From contig JACJYB010000004.1 in NCBI GenBank assembly GCA_020636355.1, forward strand, positions 310,001 through 374,000: DNA of 64,000 bases, read 5' to 3'. The notes under the pieces were generated by a model. The model did no database searches. It had not been told where the DNA came from and saw only the letters and a program-made list of their open reading frames with translations. Source of the DNA: Lewinellaceae bacterium (GTDB lineage Bacteria > Bacteroidota > Bacteroidia > Chitinophagales > Saprospiraceae). The translations under genes were made by a program, and so were the position numbers. Positions 37,454 to 45,744 of the stretch are shown piece after piece (the stretch's first letter is position 1; every line of letters starts with the position of its first letter).

Positions 37454-38230
37454 TTAAACCTTATTGGACAGTTTGATGTAGTTTTCGAGCGCCATGGGCA
37501 TGGACGGAGCATCCGGGACCGGAGCCTGGATGTTTATAGTCAACCCCCGCTCTTCAACAGCTTTTGAAGTACTGTTGCCAAATACAGCGATACGGGTTTC
37601 ATCCTGAGAAAAGTCTGGAAAGTTTTCGTACAAGGATTGAATTCCCAATGGCGAAAAGAAGACCAGAATATCGTACTTGATGTCTGCCAGGTCGGATAAG
37701 TCACTGCTAACCGTCCGGTACATCATGGATTCTACAAAGTTGATCTGGCTCTTTTTCAAAAACTCAACTACGGGAAGGGCCCCTAAATTGGAGCATGGCA
37801 ATAAAAACCGGTTGCCGGCTTTATGCTTTAGTATGGATGAAGTCAGGTCCTCGATGGTCTTCCGCCCTACAAAAACTTTACGTTTGCGGTAGATGATGAA
37901 TTTTTGAAGGTAGTTGGCGATGGCTTCGGAAAGACAAAAATATTTAGTCTCAGCAGAGACTTTTACCCTGGTCTCTTCGGATAAACGGAAAAAGTTTTCG
38001 ATGGCATTCTTACTGGTGAATATGACACATTCGTATTCATCCAGGCGGATGCGCTGCCTGCGGAACTCTTTTTCGGAAACCGGCTCAACGTGAATAAATG
38101 GCCTGAAATCAATCGTGATCCCATATCGTGTCTCCAATTCATGATATGGAGACTTGTTGCTGGGTTGCGGTTGAGAAATTAAAATGGTTTTAACTTCCTT
38201 CAATTTTTCAGTCTTAACATTTCCCGACAT
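37454..38230 (-). CDS. hemD: Uroporphyrinogen-III synthase
   Basis: The 258-residue protein has weak but typical HemD features: TILISQPQPSNKSPYHELETRYGI, EYECVIFTSKNAIENFF, the NRFLLPCSNLG hinge, and DILVFFSPLGIQSLYENFP with IAVFGNSTSKAVEERG. It closes the ring of the linear tetrapyrrole on the way to haem. The gene lies 18 bp downstream of the DUF4271 gene, the usual order in Bacteroidota, and away from the other hem genes. Confidence 0.85.
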   Translation of the reverse strand: MSGNVKTEKLKEVKTILISQPQPSNKSPYHELETRYGITIDFRPFIHVEPVSEKEFRRQRIRLDEYECVIFTSKNAIENFFRLSEETRVKVSAETKYFCLSEAIANYLQKFIIYRKRKVFVGRKTIEDLTSSILKHKAGNRFLLPCSNLGALPVVEFLKKSQINFVESMMYRTVSSDLSDLADIKYDILVFFSPLGIQSLYENFPDFSQDETRIAVFGNSTSKAVEERGLTINIQAPVPDAPSMPMALENYIKLSNKV

Positions 38231-38248
38231 AGGACCAATTACTTCTGA

Positions 38249-39433
38249 TTAGGAAAATAATTGCAGCGAGATCTGCCTATAAATCAACAATATAGGCCCG
38301 ATTTCGATCGCGCAAAGGTAAAGAAAAAATTGAAACTTGTATAGCGATGCCAATCTAACACCAATCAACAATCCTCTGAATTGCCGCAACAGGTACAAAA
38401 CGACAAATGCGCCTATCCCCGTAAGCAATAATCCGCTGTGCAGATTAGCGGGACCAAAAGCAAGCAGCCAATTGATGGCAAACAGGATCAGACCCAAGAA
38501 AATATTGAACTGCATGGTCGAAAAACTGTACTGGGCTGTTTCTTTTTCTACCGGAAACAACATGGCAAGAAGCCAAAGTACAAAGTGCTTGGTAAAATAT
38601 AGGATTCCAAAAATGGCCAGGATCCACCAGTATGAAAAATCATAATTGCTCCAATAACGCAGGATAAAATGGATAAACAATGCCCCCTGCATGAAAAAAA
38701 CCAGGTAAAGAGCAAGGTGTAAGTACTGGGAAATTCCCTTGCTGAATTCGCGGTACGTGAGACGGAAATAGTTTTCACTAATCAGGGATTGGGTCAATTC
38801 CACCATAAACGAGCGGTTGAGGTTGACGACCGCCGTGACCCCCAACAAACAAACGAACAGTAACCAAAAGGCTACACTCCCGGTGATCTTTTCAAAATAC
38901 GTTTCTACCTGTTTATTGGATTCTTGTTTGTCTTCCGGAATATCCGTCACTTCCTGGTCAGCAGCGGAGGTATCCTGAGCTTTTTTGGAGATTTCAAAGA
39001 TGGATTTCGATTGATCCGGAGCAATACCCACCGTGTCAGGAAGGTACGTCCCGGAGGCGTTTTGCACCAGTGAATCCACCAATGTACTACCGGGAGCCTC
39101 TTGTTTTGTGGTCAGGTTCGGAGGCCTTATTCCGCCGGAAGGATCGGCCGGCCGTGCATTCAGATCGAACGGATTTGTACCGGATGGACTTTTAAGCGCT
39201 GTATCTTTTTTGCCGGGAATCGTATCCTGTTTCACAGTCTTGGTGCGGGAAGTATCAGCCGGCTTTGGGGTTACCGGCTTTATTGCCGGCTCAAGCGGTG
39301 ACTTTGTTGGTTTTACCGTCTCCTTTTTTTGCGTTGTATCTTTGCGCTTGATGTCAAAAGGATTTTGCGTCTGGCCGGCTACCACCGTCAGGGAGAACAG
39401 TATAAAAGCAAAATGTCCGATAGCTGTTCGCAC
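38249..39433 (-). CDS. DUF4271 membrane protein with Pro/Lys-rich exported segment
   Basis: The 394-residue protein starts with a signal peptide (IGHFAFILFSLTVVAGQ) and a disordered stretch of about 150 residues rich in Lys, Pro, Thr and Asp in which the motif NPFD occurs twice (NPFDIKRKD; NPFDLNARP). The C-terminal 200 residues carry six or so membrane helices (VAFWLLFVCLLGVTAVVNL; FSYWWILAIFGILYFTKHFVLW), which is the DUF4271 domain. Its function is unknown; the steady linkage to hemD suggests a role in haem supply or envelope biology. It has a good promoter immediately upstream. Confidence 0.82.
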   Translation of the reverse strand: MRTAIGHFAFILFSLTVVAGQTQNPFDIKRKDTTQKKETVKPTKSPLEPAIKPVTPKPADTSRTKTVKQDTIPGKKDTALKSPSGTNPFDLNARPADPSGGIRPPNLTTKQEAPGSTLVDSLVQNASGTYLPDTVGIAPDQSKSIFEISKKAQDTSAADQEVTDIPEDKQESNKQVETYFEKITGSVAFWLLFVCLLGVTAVVNLNRSFMVELTQSLISENYFRLTYREFSKGISQYLHLALYLVFFMQGALFIHFILRYWSNYDFSYWWILAIFGILYFTKHFVLWLLAMLFPVEKETAQYSFSTMQFNIFLGLILFAINWLLAFGPANLHSGLLLTGIGAFVVLYLLRQFRGLLIGVRLASLYKFQFFLYLCAIEIGPILLIYRQISLQLFS

Positions 39434-39450
39434 GCATCCTATTTGGCCTG

Positions 39451-39478
39451 CAAAATTACAAATAGTTTATAGTCCAAA
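39451..39478 (-). promoter_or_regulatory. Bacteroidota promoter (TTTG ... TAATTTTG) for DUF4271-hemD
   Basis: On the minus strand a -33-like TTTG (39478-39475) is followed after 16 nt by a perfect TAATTTTG box (39458-39451), 25 nt upstream of the ATG at 39433. It is the clearest two-box promoter in the window. Confidence 0.55.
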
Positions 39479-39593
39479 TAAGGCCACCCCACACATTAAC
39501 ACCAATGCATCAGGTAGTACGATTGTTAAATGGTTGTTAACCGGAAAGGGAAAGGCAGTATTTGGTGTTAATTTTAAAGCTTTGTGATGCCAT

Positions 39594-40853
39594 ATGCGAC
39601 AAAAAGCCATCATTTGGGTTTTCATCATGGGTGCTATTCTCGTAATGGGAATGCTGGCCTTCCAGTCGTACTGGGTTGCTTATTCATGGTCCAGTGAAAG
39701 TTCCAAAACCCGGCAATCGATTTACATTGCATTGTACAATGTGGCAGAAAAGTTGGCGAAATTCGATCAGGTAACCCTGCCAACCCGGGACCTGATCAAA
39801 TCCGTCTCCTCCAATTATTATGTCGTCAACATCAATAACAGCATCGATGCCAATGTCCTGGAGCGATTTCTGATCGATGAATTACAGGCCAGGGAGATTA
39901 ACATGGATTTCGAATATGCCATTTACGATTGCAGCAGTGATGAGATGGTCTACGGTGATTTTTGCAGCATCTCCAAAAAGGATTATCAGGCAGACTTGGG
40001 AAATCTGCCGAAATACGAAGAGTTCACCTATTACTTTGGCGTCAAATTTCCCGGATTGGTAGGCACCATTTTTACCAATATGATGCCTTCCCTGGTTTTC
40101 AGCGGCATCACCGTGCTGGCTTTGTTGTTCTTCATTTCATCGGTCGTCTTGCTGCTAAGGCAACAAAAGATTGCTCAATTGCAATCCGATTTCATCAACA
40201 ACCTGACCCATGAATTCAAGACACCTTTGTCCTCAATGAAGATAGCTACTGAGTCCCTGATTGCCAATCCTTACGTCCAGGCTGACCCAAAAGTGAACCG
40301 TTACCTCCATATCATCGGTCAGCAAAATGATCGGCTTCAAGCGCATATTGACAAAATATTAGACCTGGCGAAACTGGAGAAAGAAAGCATCGCCCTGAAA
40401 CTGGAAACGGTCAACCTGCATGATTTACTCCGGGAAACACTTCCTCTGTTCGAAGCACAAATTGAGCAAAAGAAGGGCAAATTAACCTGTGCCCTTGATG
40501 CCGGTAATCCCGTCATTCAGGCGGACAACGGGCACCTTCAGAATGTCATCTCCAATTTATTGGATAATGCCATTAAGTATTCCGGTGAAAACCTTGTCAT
40601 CCATATCAACACCCACCTGGAAAAAACCACGCTGGTTCTCAGCATTGAGGACCATGGAATTGGAATTCCCGAAGAACAAATGACCAAGCTTTTTACAAAA
40701 TTTTACCGGGTGTCTACCGGAAATGTGCACAATGTAAAAGGATTCGGTCTGGGCCTGTATTACGTCAAGTTGATTTGCGATGCACATAAATGGCATATTC
40801 TGATGGAAAGCAAGCCCGGAAAAGGAACCAGCGTTACGATTTATTTTCACTAA
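39594..40853 (+). CDS. Sensor histidine kinase, RprX-like
   Basis: The 419-residue protein has two membrane helices (about 5-25 and 165-188) around a periplasmic sensor of about 135 residues that contains two Cys (YDCSSDEMVYGDFCS, residues 113 and 124), a layout known from RprX-type kinases of Bacteroidota. The H box is NNLTHEFKTPLSS (His206); the ATPase part has NVISNLLDNAIKYS, DHGIGIPEEQ and GFGLGLYYVKLI. The input signal is unknown, but the Cys pair could be redox-sensitive. It is 9 bp upstream of its response regulator. Confidence 0.92.
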   Translation: MRQKAIIWVFIMGAILVMGMLAFQSYWVAYSWSSESSKTRQSIYIALYNVAEKLAKFDQVTLPTRDLIKSVSSNYYVVNINNSIDANVLERFLIDELQAREINMDFEYAIYDCSSDEMVYGDFCSISKKDYQADLGNLPKYEEFTYYFGVKFPGLVGTIFTNMMPSLVFSGITVLALLFFISSVVLLLRQQKIAQLQSDFINNLTHEFKTPLSSMKIATESLIANPYVQADPKVNRYLHIIGQQNDRLQAHIDKILDLAKLEKESIALKLETVNLHDLLRETLPLFEAQIEQKKGKLTCALDAGNPVIQADNGHLQNVISNLLDNAIKYSGENLVIHINTHLEKTTLVLSIEDHGIGIPEEQMTKLFTKFYRVSTGNVHNVKGFGLGLYYVKLICDAHKWHILMESKPGKGTSVTIYFH

Positions 40854-40862
40854 TCACGAACT

Positions 40863-41552
40863 ATGAAAAGAGCACACATCCTGTATGTAGAAGATGATGA
40901 AACCTTAAGCATGCTTACTCAGGAACACTTGGAACAACAAGGCTATTTGGTTACCCATGTTGGAAATGGTCGCAGTGCATTGGATGCCGTCCAGGATAAA
41001 AGCTTTGATCTCTATATCCTGGATGTTATGCTTCCGGAGGTGGATGGCTTTGATCTGGCAACCAGCATCCGCAAAAAAGATGTAGACACTCCGATATTGT
41101 TTTTATCTGCAAAATCCATGAAAGAGGATCGTATTCATGGTCTGAAGATTGGGGCCGACGACTACATCACCAAGCCCTACAGTATGGAAGAGCTTCTTTT
41201 AAAAATAGACGTTTTCCTTCGCCGCAGTAAAGTCCGCCAGCATACGGTGGCTGAAATAATCCGTATCGGAGAGCTTGAATTTGAATATCAGAATCTGATT
41301 CTTCACCAGGGGCCTGAGGAAATTACCCTCACACAACGGGAAGCCGACCTGCTGATGTATCTCTGGAAAAACAGAAATCAGGTTCTCCGCCGCAGCGATA
41401 TTCTCGAGGCGCTATGGGGAGAGGACGATTATTTCCTCGGACGCAGCCTGGATGTGTTCATTTCCCGTTTGCGCAAATATTGCAAATTCGATCAGCGTTT
41501 AAAAATTGAGAATATTCATGGAGTGGGCTTCAAATTAAAATGCCCGGAGTGA
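40863..41552 (+). CDS. OmpR-family response regulator, RprY-like
   Basis: The 229-residue protein has a receiver domain (LYVEDDETLSMLTQ, phospho-acceptor Asp54 in YILDVMLPEVDGF, the Thr/Ser in LFLSAKSMKED and Lys in YITKPYSMEE) and an OmpR-type winged helix (LTQREADLLMYLWKNRNQVLRRSDILEALWG; SRSLDVFISRLRKY-like; NIHGVGFKL). It pairs with the kinase encoded 9 bp upstream. Its stop lies 6 bp from the convergent crcB stop. Confidence 0.94.
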   Translation: MKRAHILYVEDDETLSMLTQEHLEQQGYLVTHVGNGRSALDAVQDKSFDLYILDVMLPEVDGFDLATSIRKKDVDTPILFLSAKSMKEDRIHGLKIGADDYITKPYSMEELLLKIDVFLRRSKVRQHTVAEIIRIGELEFEYQNLILHQGPEEITLTQREADLLMYLWKNRNQVLRRSDILEALWGEDDYFLGRSLDVFISRLRKYCKFDQRLKIENIHGVGFKLKCPE

Positions 41553-41558
41553 TCGGAT

Positions 41559-41936
41559 TCAGGATGTCAGTTGCCCTGCTGCCCAGATCCCGATCCCGAC
41601 GCCTAACCACCCAAAGACCAAACTGCCTACCACATAGGTTCCTGCCACCATCCAGCGACTCTCTTCACCCAGCAGAAAAATCTCATTGGAGAAGGTGGAA
41701 AATGTACTGAACCCGCCACAAAATCCGGTGATCAACAACAGCCGCAAATGAGCATCCAGAATATTCCGGGTTCCTAGCATCCAAAGAACGCCGATAAGCA
41801 TACAGGCGAAGAAATTGGCCAGAAAGGTTGCCCAGGGAATCGAGGTCTCGTTCCAGGGTATCCAGAGGCTTAACAGGTAACGCATCAGACTGCCGAATCC
41901 GCCACCAATAAATACGAGGATCAGGTATTTAATCAT
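41559..41936 (-). CDS. crcB: Fluoride ion channel CrcB/Fluc
   Basis: The 125-residue protein has four membrane helices and the Fluc signature GFCGGFSTFSTFSNE, with GGGFGSLMRYLLS at the N-terminus and an Asn in helix 2 (TFLANFFACMLIG). It exports fluoride as a dual-topology dimer. Its ATG overlaps the stop of the upstream transferase by 4 bp. No fluoride riboswitch was recognised upstream of the operon. Confidence 0.93.
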   Translation of the reverse strand: MIKYLILVFIGGGFGSLMRYLLSLWIPWNETSIPWATFLANFFACMLIGVLWMLGTRNILDAHLRLLLITGFCGGFSTFSTFSNEIFLLGEESRWMVAGTYVVGSLVFGWLGVGIGIWAAGQLTS

Positions 41937-42994
41937 ATGAACTTGCGTTGCTGCGCTTTCTTCCTGCGCACGTAGAAATGCAGGATGGCGGTCAATACCA
42001 GGGCAAGTCCGAGGATAATGATTAAAAGCATAAAATTGCCAAGGTTTTGAAACTTAAGCGCGATCAGAATAAATACAATATTGCTGAAAATAAGTATCCC
42101 GGTAGCCTGCATATGGCTAAATCCGGCATCGATCATCATATGATGGATGTGCCGTCGATCCGGTGACAGAGGAGAATGACCACGAAGGATACGAATGATG
42201 AATACCCGCAGGGTGTCAAACAACGGAAGGATAAGAATCCCGATAGCTACTGCCGGGGCTGAATTCACCGCATAGATGGAGTCGGGAAGTTCACGGTGTG
42301 CCTCGATAAATTTGATTGCCAGTATCGCACAAACCAAACCTACAAACAGGGAACCGGTATCCCCCATAAAAATCTTGGCTGGTGTGACATTATACCGCAT
42401 AAATGCCAGCACCGAGCCGGCCAGGGCAAATGCAACGATAGCCAGGTCGATCCGGTCAACCAGGAAGAACCATATACCCAGGACCAGAGAGATTAACGTA
42501 CTGATGCTTCCTGTCAGTCCATTGATGCCGTCAATCAGATTAAATGCATTGATGATGACCAAAATGGTGAATATTGATATCGAGTAGCTTACCCAATCCG
42601 GCAAAAGGGTCAATCCGAAAAGTCCGTAAAAGCTGGTTAGCCGAACGTTTGCTTTATACACCAGGATAAAAGCAGCAAAAAGCTGTCCGGCCAGTTTTCG
42701 CCAGGGAGACATTGGAACCAAATCATCTTTAACGCCAATCAGGAAAATAATCACAAATGCACATAAGATGTACTGAAGATCCTGAAACACCCCAAAAGGA
42801 GTCCATAAAACGATTGAAAAAATAACACCAGCAAAGATTCCGATGCCTCCGAGCGTGGGAATGCTATCCGAATGGGAGCGGCGTTCTCCCGGCTCATCCA
42901 TCAGGTGCTTCACCCTGGCCACATTGATGATGGATGGAATGGCTACGAAAGTCAATGTAAATGAAGTAATGAAACTGAGTAAGACGTCGTACAT
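41933..42994 (-). CDS. MraY/WecA-family undecaprenyl-phosphate sugar-1-phosphate transferase
   Basis: The 353-residue membrane protein has about ten or eleven helices and the family motifs: a conserved Asp pair in IGVKDDLVPMSPWRKL, the FNLIDGINGLTGS catalytic loop, FMGDTGSLFVGLV, and the HIHH-like RRHIHHMMIDAGFSH of the WecA/TagO branch. It puts a sugar-1-phosphate, probably GlcNAc-1-P, onto undecaprenyl phosphate to start O-antigen, capsule or other glycans. The likely operon is unknown TPR-like protein, lipoprotein, this gene, crcB. Confidence 0.9.
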   Translation of the reverse strand: MYDVLLSFITSFTLTFVAIPSIINVARVKHLMDEPGERRSHSDSIPTLGGIGIFAGVIFSIVLWTPFGVFQDLQYILCAFVIIFLIGVKDDLVPMSPWRKLAGQLFAAFILVYKANVRLTSFYGLFGLTLLPDWVSYSISIFTILVIINAFNLIDGINGLTGSISTLISLVLGIWFFLVDRIDLAIVAFALAGSVLAFMRYNVTPAKIFMGDTGSLFVGLVCAILAIKFIEAHRELPDSIYAVNSAPAVAIGILILPLFDTLRVFIIRILRGHSPLSPDRRHIHHMMIDAGFSHMQATGILIFSNIVFILIALKFQNLGNFMLLIIILGLALVLTAILHFYVRRKKAQQRKFI

Positions 42995-43001
42995 CGTTTC
43001 G

Positions 43002-43463
43002 TTATTGGCTGGTGTCTTTTTTTACTTCCTGAAGGGCATCCATAAACTCCTGCCCGGTCTGCCGACGAAAGATCTCTTCAAAAGCGGTGTAAGGGTTATC
43101 CCATAATTTTCGCATATGGTCCCTGATGACAATCAGTGTCTGGTCGGTGGTATCCTGAATGATCTTCTGTACATCGTACCGATGCCTGTTCATCGCAAAA
43201 GTAATCGCATCAAGCCATACTGCCCGGTCCAGGGAATCACTGAGCTCAGGCTGGATCTGCGGATAACATTGAAGGACTAACTGTTCAAATCGTTTATCGT
43301 AGGGTTCCCATTCTTTGGTACTGATGTATCTGTCCAGTTTGCTGACATCCTGCATCAGCAGATGATAATCATCCAGAAATGCCTGTCCGTTAGCCGGGCA
43401 TTGGGGTGATTGGCACCCGATAACGAGAAGTAAGAGTCCTATCCAGATAAATTTGTGCACCAT
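43002..43463 (-). CDS. Small lipoprotein of unknown function
   Basis: The 153-residue protein has a lipobox (LLLLVIGC, Cys17) and a mostly helical mature part with charged segments (LMQDVSKLDRYISTKEWEPYDKRFEQLVLQCYP) and a second half beginning DRAVWLDAITFAMNRHRYD. No family was recognised. It ends 7 bp upstream of the WecA-like transferase gene, so a role in envelope glycan work is possible but unproven. Confidence 0.65.
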   Translation of the reverse strand: MVHKFIWIGLLLLVIGCQSPQCPANGQAFLDDYHLLMQDVSKLDRYISTKEWEPYDKRFEQLVLQCYPQIQPELSDSLDRAVWLDAITFAMNRHRYDVQKIIQDTTDQTLIVIRDHMRKLWDNPYTAFEEIFRRQTGQEFMDALQEVKKDTSQ

Positions 43464-43524
43464 GAGGGCTTTAGTTGAACATTCGCCACGAAAATACCAT
43501 TTTAGTCCTCACCTAAGGTCATGG

Positions 43525-45015
43525 TTATTCCAGCATTTCAAGGACCATCGGCCATAGTTGTTCAAACGGCAGTATTTCCACCTCAATACCTTGTTCGGAT
43601 ATATTGATTGAGACACTCCGGAGCTGCTCCCAGAGCGGTTCCACATATCTTTCCGTACGAATCCGGTTAAAGTCGGCCTTGACCATACTGTTTAGCATCT
43701 TGATGAAAAGATTTGTTCGCAGGGTTTCATCCTTGCGCAGATAGCGGTAACTGTATTGCTTTAGGGCATCCACGCGATCGATAATATTCGAATAATTCTT
43801 CTGATGCAGAAAAAATAGGATCTGCAGGATCAGCACGGAGGAATTCAGTCCTTGCTTATCCTTGGAATAAGTCGGTACATCGTTCAGAAACCGCTGGATG
43901 CGGAAGCGCTTCAGCGAAGCATCCAATATCCCGCGTTGTTCTAAAAACTGAATGTAGGTGTTAAAGATTTGAAAGTTTTCATCATAGATCGGTTGCTTCA
44001 TCTTCTCTAGTAATGGAGCCATTTCTTCACGCAGGACCTCTCTGGCTTCTTCGTACTTACTGGTCCTCATATAGATGATGAACAAATAATATTGAGCGAT
44101 AAACGTCGTCTGATCACTGATTTTAGCCACTTTATAGTAGGTGCACAGTTCAATGGCAGTCTTCCAGTTTTCGATCTGGATCAGAGCCATAAGTCTTTTT
44201 AGCTGAAAGGTAAAAATGTGAAAGTCCAGTTTATAAGGATACTTTTTAAGCTTTTCAATGGCCTGGTTGCAGGTGGTGATTGTCTGCTGATAGTCTTTTT
44301 CAAAATAACTGATGACAGCAAGTATATTGTAGTAGAAACGGGTAGCCCTTGCCGTTTTGGACTTGCCTTTCAGGCTTTTGGTTTCTTCAAACTTTTCTTT
44401 GAGTAGCTGCTTATTCTCGTAGGAAATCATCTTGTGTTCAAGCACTGAATAAATCTCCGAGTAGATTGAACTGAGTTTATTTTCCGTAACCACATCATTA
44501 AGGGTTTGCTGTTCGATCTTGTGATATCGTTTAAACTCCTTGGCATTCATAAGATTCAAGCCATAGTAGCCGGAAAGTTGCTGACTGCTGAGATAAGCCG
44601 GGACACTCAACTCATATTTCTGGGAAAGCTTGAGACATTCTTTAAAGTAAGGAATCCCGTGATGCGGGTTACTGTACATAGAAATAATGTATCCCGCCAT
44701 CATATGGCGCAATGCTTGTAAATACGCTTTGTCAATTCCGGTGATATGCGCTCTTTCCGGGGTAGCGATCAGAACGGCATTCAACATTTGATAGTACAAT
44801 CTGCTCTTCGCTTTGCGAAAATTTGCATTGGCTCTTTGCCCTTTACCAAAAAACTCAAGTTGGAGTTTAGGGTCATCTGCGGATCCCAATTCAGCCATTC
44901 TGAGATACAGTTGTTCCATTTGAGTTTCCGGCTCATCCGATAGCTGATAGGGTTTTGGAAGCGCTTTGACATTGTTATCCCGAAGATATTGTAGCAGCGG
45001 ACCGAGGTTATTCAT
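43525..45015 (-). CDS. Unknown cytoplasmic helical-repeat protein (TPR-like)
   Basis: The 496-residue protein has no signal peptide. It is highly helical, with segments that resemble tetratricopeptide pairs (YKVAKISDQTTFIAQYYLFI; SKYEEAREVLREEMAPLLEK; DYQQTITTCNQAIEKLKKYP). Tyr, Lys and Gln are frequent. It probably serves as a binding scaffold, but I do not recognise a named family. It is followed after 61 bp by the small lipoprotein gene. The AT-rich upstream region of 0.75 kb holds no perfect TAnnTTTG box on this strand close to the start. Confidence 0.65.
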   Translation of the reverse strand: MNNLGPLLQYLRDNNVKALPKPYQLSDEPETQMEQLYLRMAELGSADDPKLQLEFFGKGQRANANFRKAKSRLYYQMLNAVLIATPERAHITGIDKAYLQALRHMMAGYIISMYSNPHHGIPYFKECLKLSQKYELSVPAYLSSQQLSGYYGLNLMNAKEFKRYHKIEQQTLNDVVTENKLSSIYSEIYSVLEHKMISYENKQLLKEKFEETKSLKGKSKTARATRFYYNILAVISYFEKDYQQTITTCNQAIEKLKKYPYKLDFHIFTFQLKRLMALIQIENWKTAIELCTYYKVAKISDQTTFIAQYYLFIIYMRTSKYEEAREVLREEMAPLLEKMKQPIYDENFQIFNTYIQFLEQRGILDASLKRFRIQRFLNDVPTYSKDKQGLNSSVLILQILFFLHQKNYSNIIDRVDALKQYSYRYLRKDETLRTNLFIKMLNSMVKADFNRIRTERYVEPLWEQLRSVSINISEQGIEVEILPFEQLWPMVLEMLE

Positions 45016-45250
45016 AATTATTTGGCGTTATGTAAAAGATGAATATTTTGGTATATTTATCTATCAATCAATAGTTTATGATATAAATTTTAATAATATA
45101 TCGGTTAATAGCATGTCACAAACTACATGATTTTGTTTACACATTTCAAACCAAAACCGTGCAAATTTGTACCATAAGCAAATGTAAAACTCTTTTTCAG
45201 AGTCATTTGTTAAATAACCATTGATAATCAATGTGTTATCGGATAGGTGT

Positions 45251-45272
45251 CAATAATAAAAAGTTATTATTG
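45251..45272. repeat. Perfect 9-bp inverted repeat (CAATAATAA / TTATTATTG)
   Basis: The arms are separated by four bases and lie 50 bp upstream of the promoter box at 45322. It may be a protein-binding site for the small transcript or a weak hairpin; AT-rich sequence makes chance possible. Confidence 0.4.
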
Positions 45273-45321
45273 CTGTCACATTGTCTGGGTTTTTGTTATC
45301 GCATGTGGTACGAATACGGCT

Positions 45322-45329
45322 TAGTTTTG
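45322..45329 (+). promoter_or_regulatory. Bacteroidota -7 promoter box (TAGTTTTG) before the 20-aa ORF
   Basis: A perfect TAnnTTTG box 39 nt upstream of the small ORF ATG. TTTTG at 45291-45295 is a possible -33 but the gap of 26 nt is long. Confidence 0.45.
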
Positions 45330-45360
45330 AGTTATTATTAACAAACGAAAATTCTAAGTC

Positions 45361-45423
45361 ATGAAAGCCAATCAGATAAACAACGTGAACTGTATCATCA
45401 CCGAGCAGCTTGGTGGTTTCTAA
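45361..45423 (+). CDS. Possible 20-residue peptide gene
   Basis: ATG AAA GCC AAT starts a 20-codon frame that begins MKANQINNVN, has one Cys and ends ITEQLGGF. A stop lies two codons upstream of the ATG, so it is not the end of a longer gene. Codons used (ATC, ACC, GAG, CAG) match the neighbouring genes. The promoter box at 45322 and the strong terminator 35 nt after the stop bracket it as a separate transcript. The Gly-Gly near the end recalls double-glycine leader sequences of exported peptides, but nothing follows the GGF. A leader peptide, a small signalling peptide or a chance frame inside a non-coding RNA are all possible. Confidence 0.4.
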   Translation: MKANQINNVNCIITEQLGGF

Positions 45424-45458
45424 TAGACAGAATAGCACAACCCATATATATTAGGAGT

Positions 45459-45540
45459 GACCCCTTTTTTTCACTGTTCCTTCTGCACGCCTTCGTGCAG
45501 TTCTTCTATCCGGATATCCAAAAGGGGTCCTTCTTTTTTT
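45459..45540 (+). terminator. Large structured terminator after the small ORF
   Basis: A perfect 10-bp outer stem (GACCCCTTTT at 45459-45468 with AAAAGGGGTC at 45520-45529) encloses an inner 7-bp hairpin (CTGCACG / CGTGCAG, 45483-45500, CCTT loop). A T-rich run (CTTCTTTTTTT) follows. The two-tier form is larger than a normal terminator and may have a further role. Confidence 0.7.
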
Positions 45541-45577
45541 AATTAGCTTACTCTTTGGGCGTTTTTTTATACAACTT

Positions 45578-45600
45578 GGGTATGCAGAATAGCAGTACCC
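45578..45600. repeat. Short hairpin (GGGTA / TACCC)
   Basis: Five paired bases with an additional GC/GC inside the 13-nt loop, between the two larger terminators. There is no T run after it. Confidence 0.35.
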
Positions 45601-45612
45601 ACGAAAAACAAA

Positions 45613-45651
45613 AAACCTTCATATCCTTCAGAGGAAATGAGGGTTTTTTTT
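45613..45651. terminator. Bidirectional intrinsic terminator downstream of uvrA
   Basis: Stem AAACCTTCAT / ATGAGGGTTT (10 pairs, one G-T) with an inner TCCT/AGGA pairing. T runs follow on both strands (TTTTTTTTATTTG on plus; TTTTTTGTTTTTC on minus). It can end uvrA on the minus strand and catch read-through of the small plus-strand transcript. Confidence 0.75.
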
Positions 45652-45673
45652 ATTTGTTAACTATAATCTTCTG

Positions 45674-45737
45674 ACACCCAAATAGTTGGTATGGTTTTTG
45701 GATTTAGTCTAAATGAATCTCTTATTTATTTGGGTGT
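45674..45737. repeat. Perfect 11-bp inverted repeat (ACACCCAAATA / TATTTGGGTGT)
   Basis: The arms are 42 bp apart and the spacer holds a smaller palindrome (ATTTAG-T-CTAAAT). No target-site duplication flanks it, so a tiny mobile element is not supported. It would fold in the uvrA 3' untranslated RNA. Confidence 0.5.
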
Positions 45738-45744
45738 TATAACT

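Noticed and set aside
41937..43001. Fluoride riboswitch for crcB
   Set aside because: crcB starts inside the end of the upstream transferase gene; no leader exists and no riboswitch-like pattern was seen before the operon.
45250..45438. 62-codon minus-strand frame antisense to the small ORF
   Set aside because: It begins and ends in AT-rich repeat sequence, contains the inverted repeat and the reverse of the promoter box, and has no protein-like pattern.
45674..45737. Miniature transposon bounded by 11-bp inverted repeats
   Set aside because: Only 64 bp long and no target-site duplication flanks the arms.
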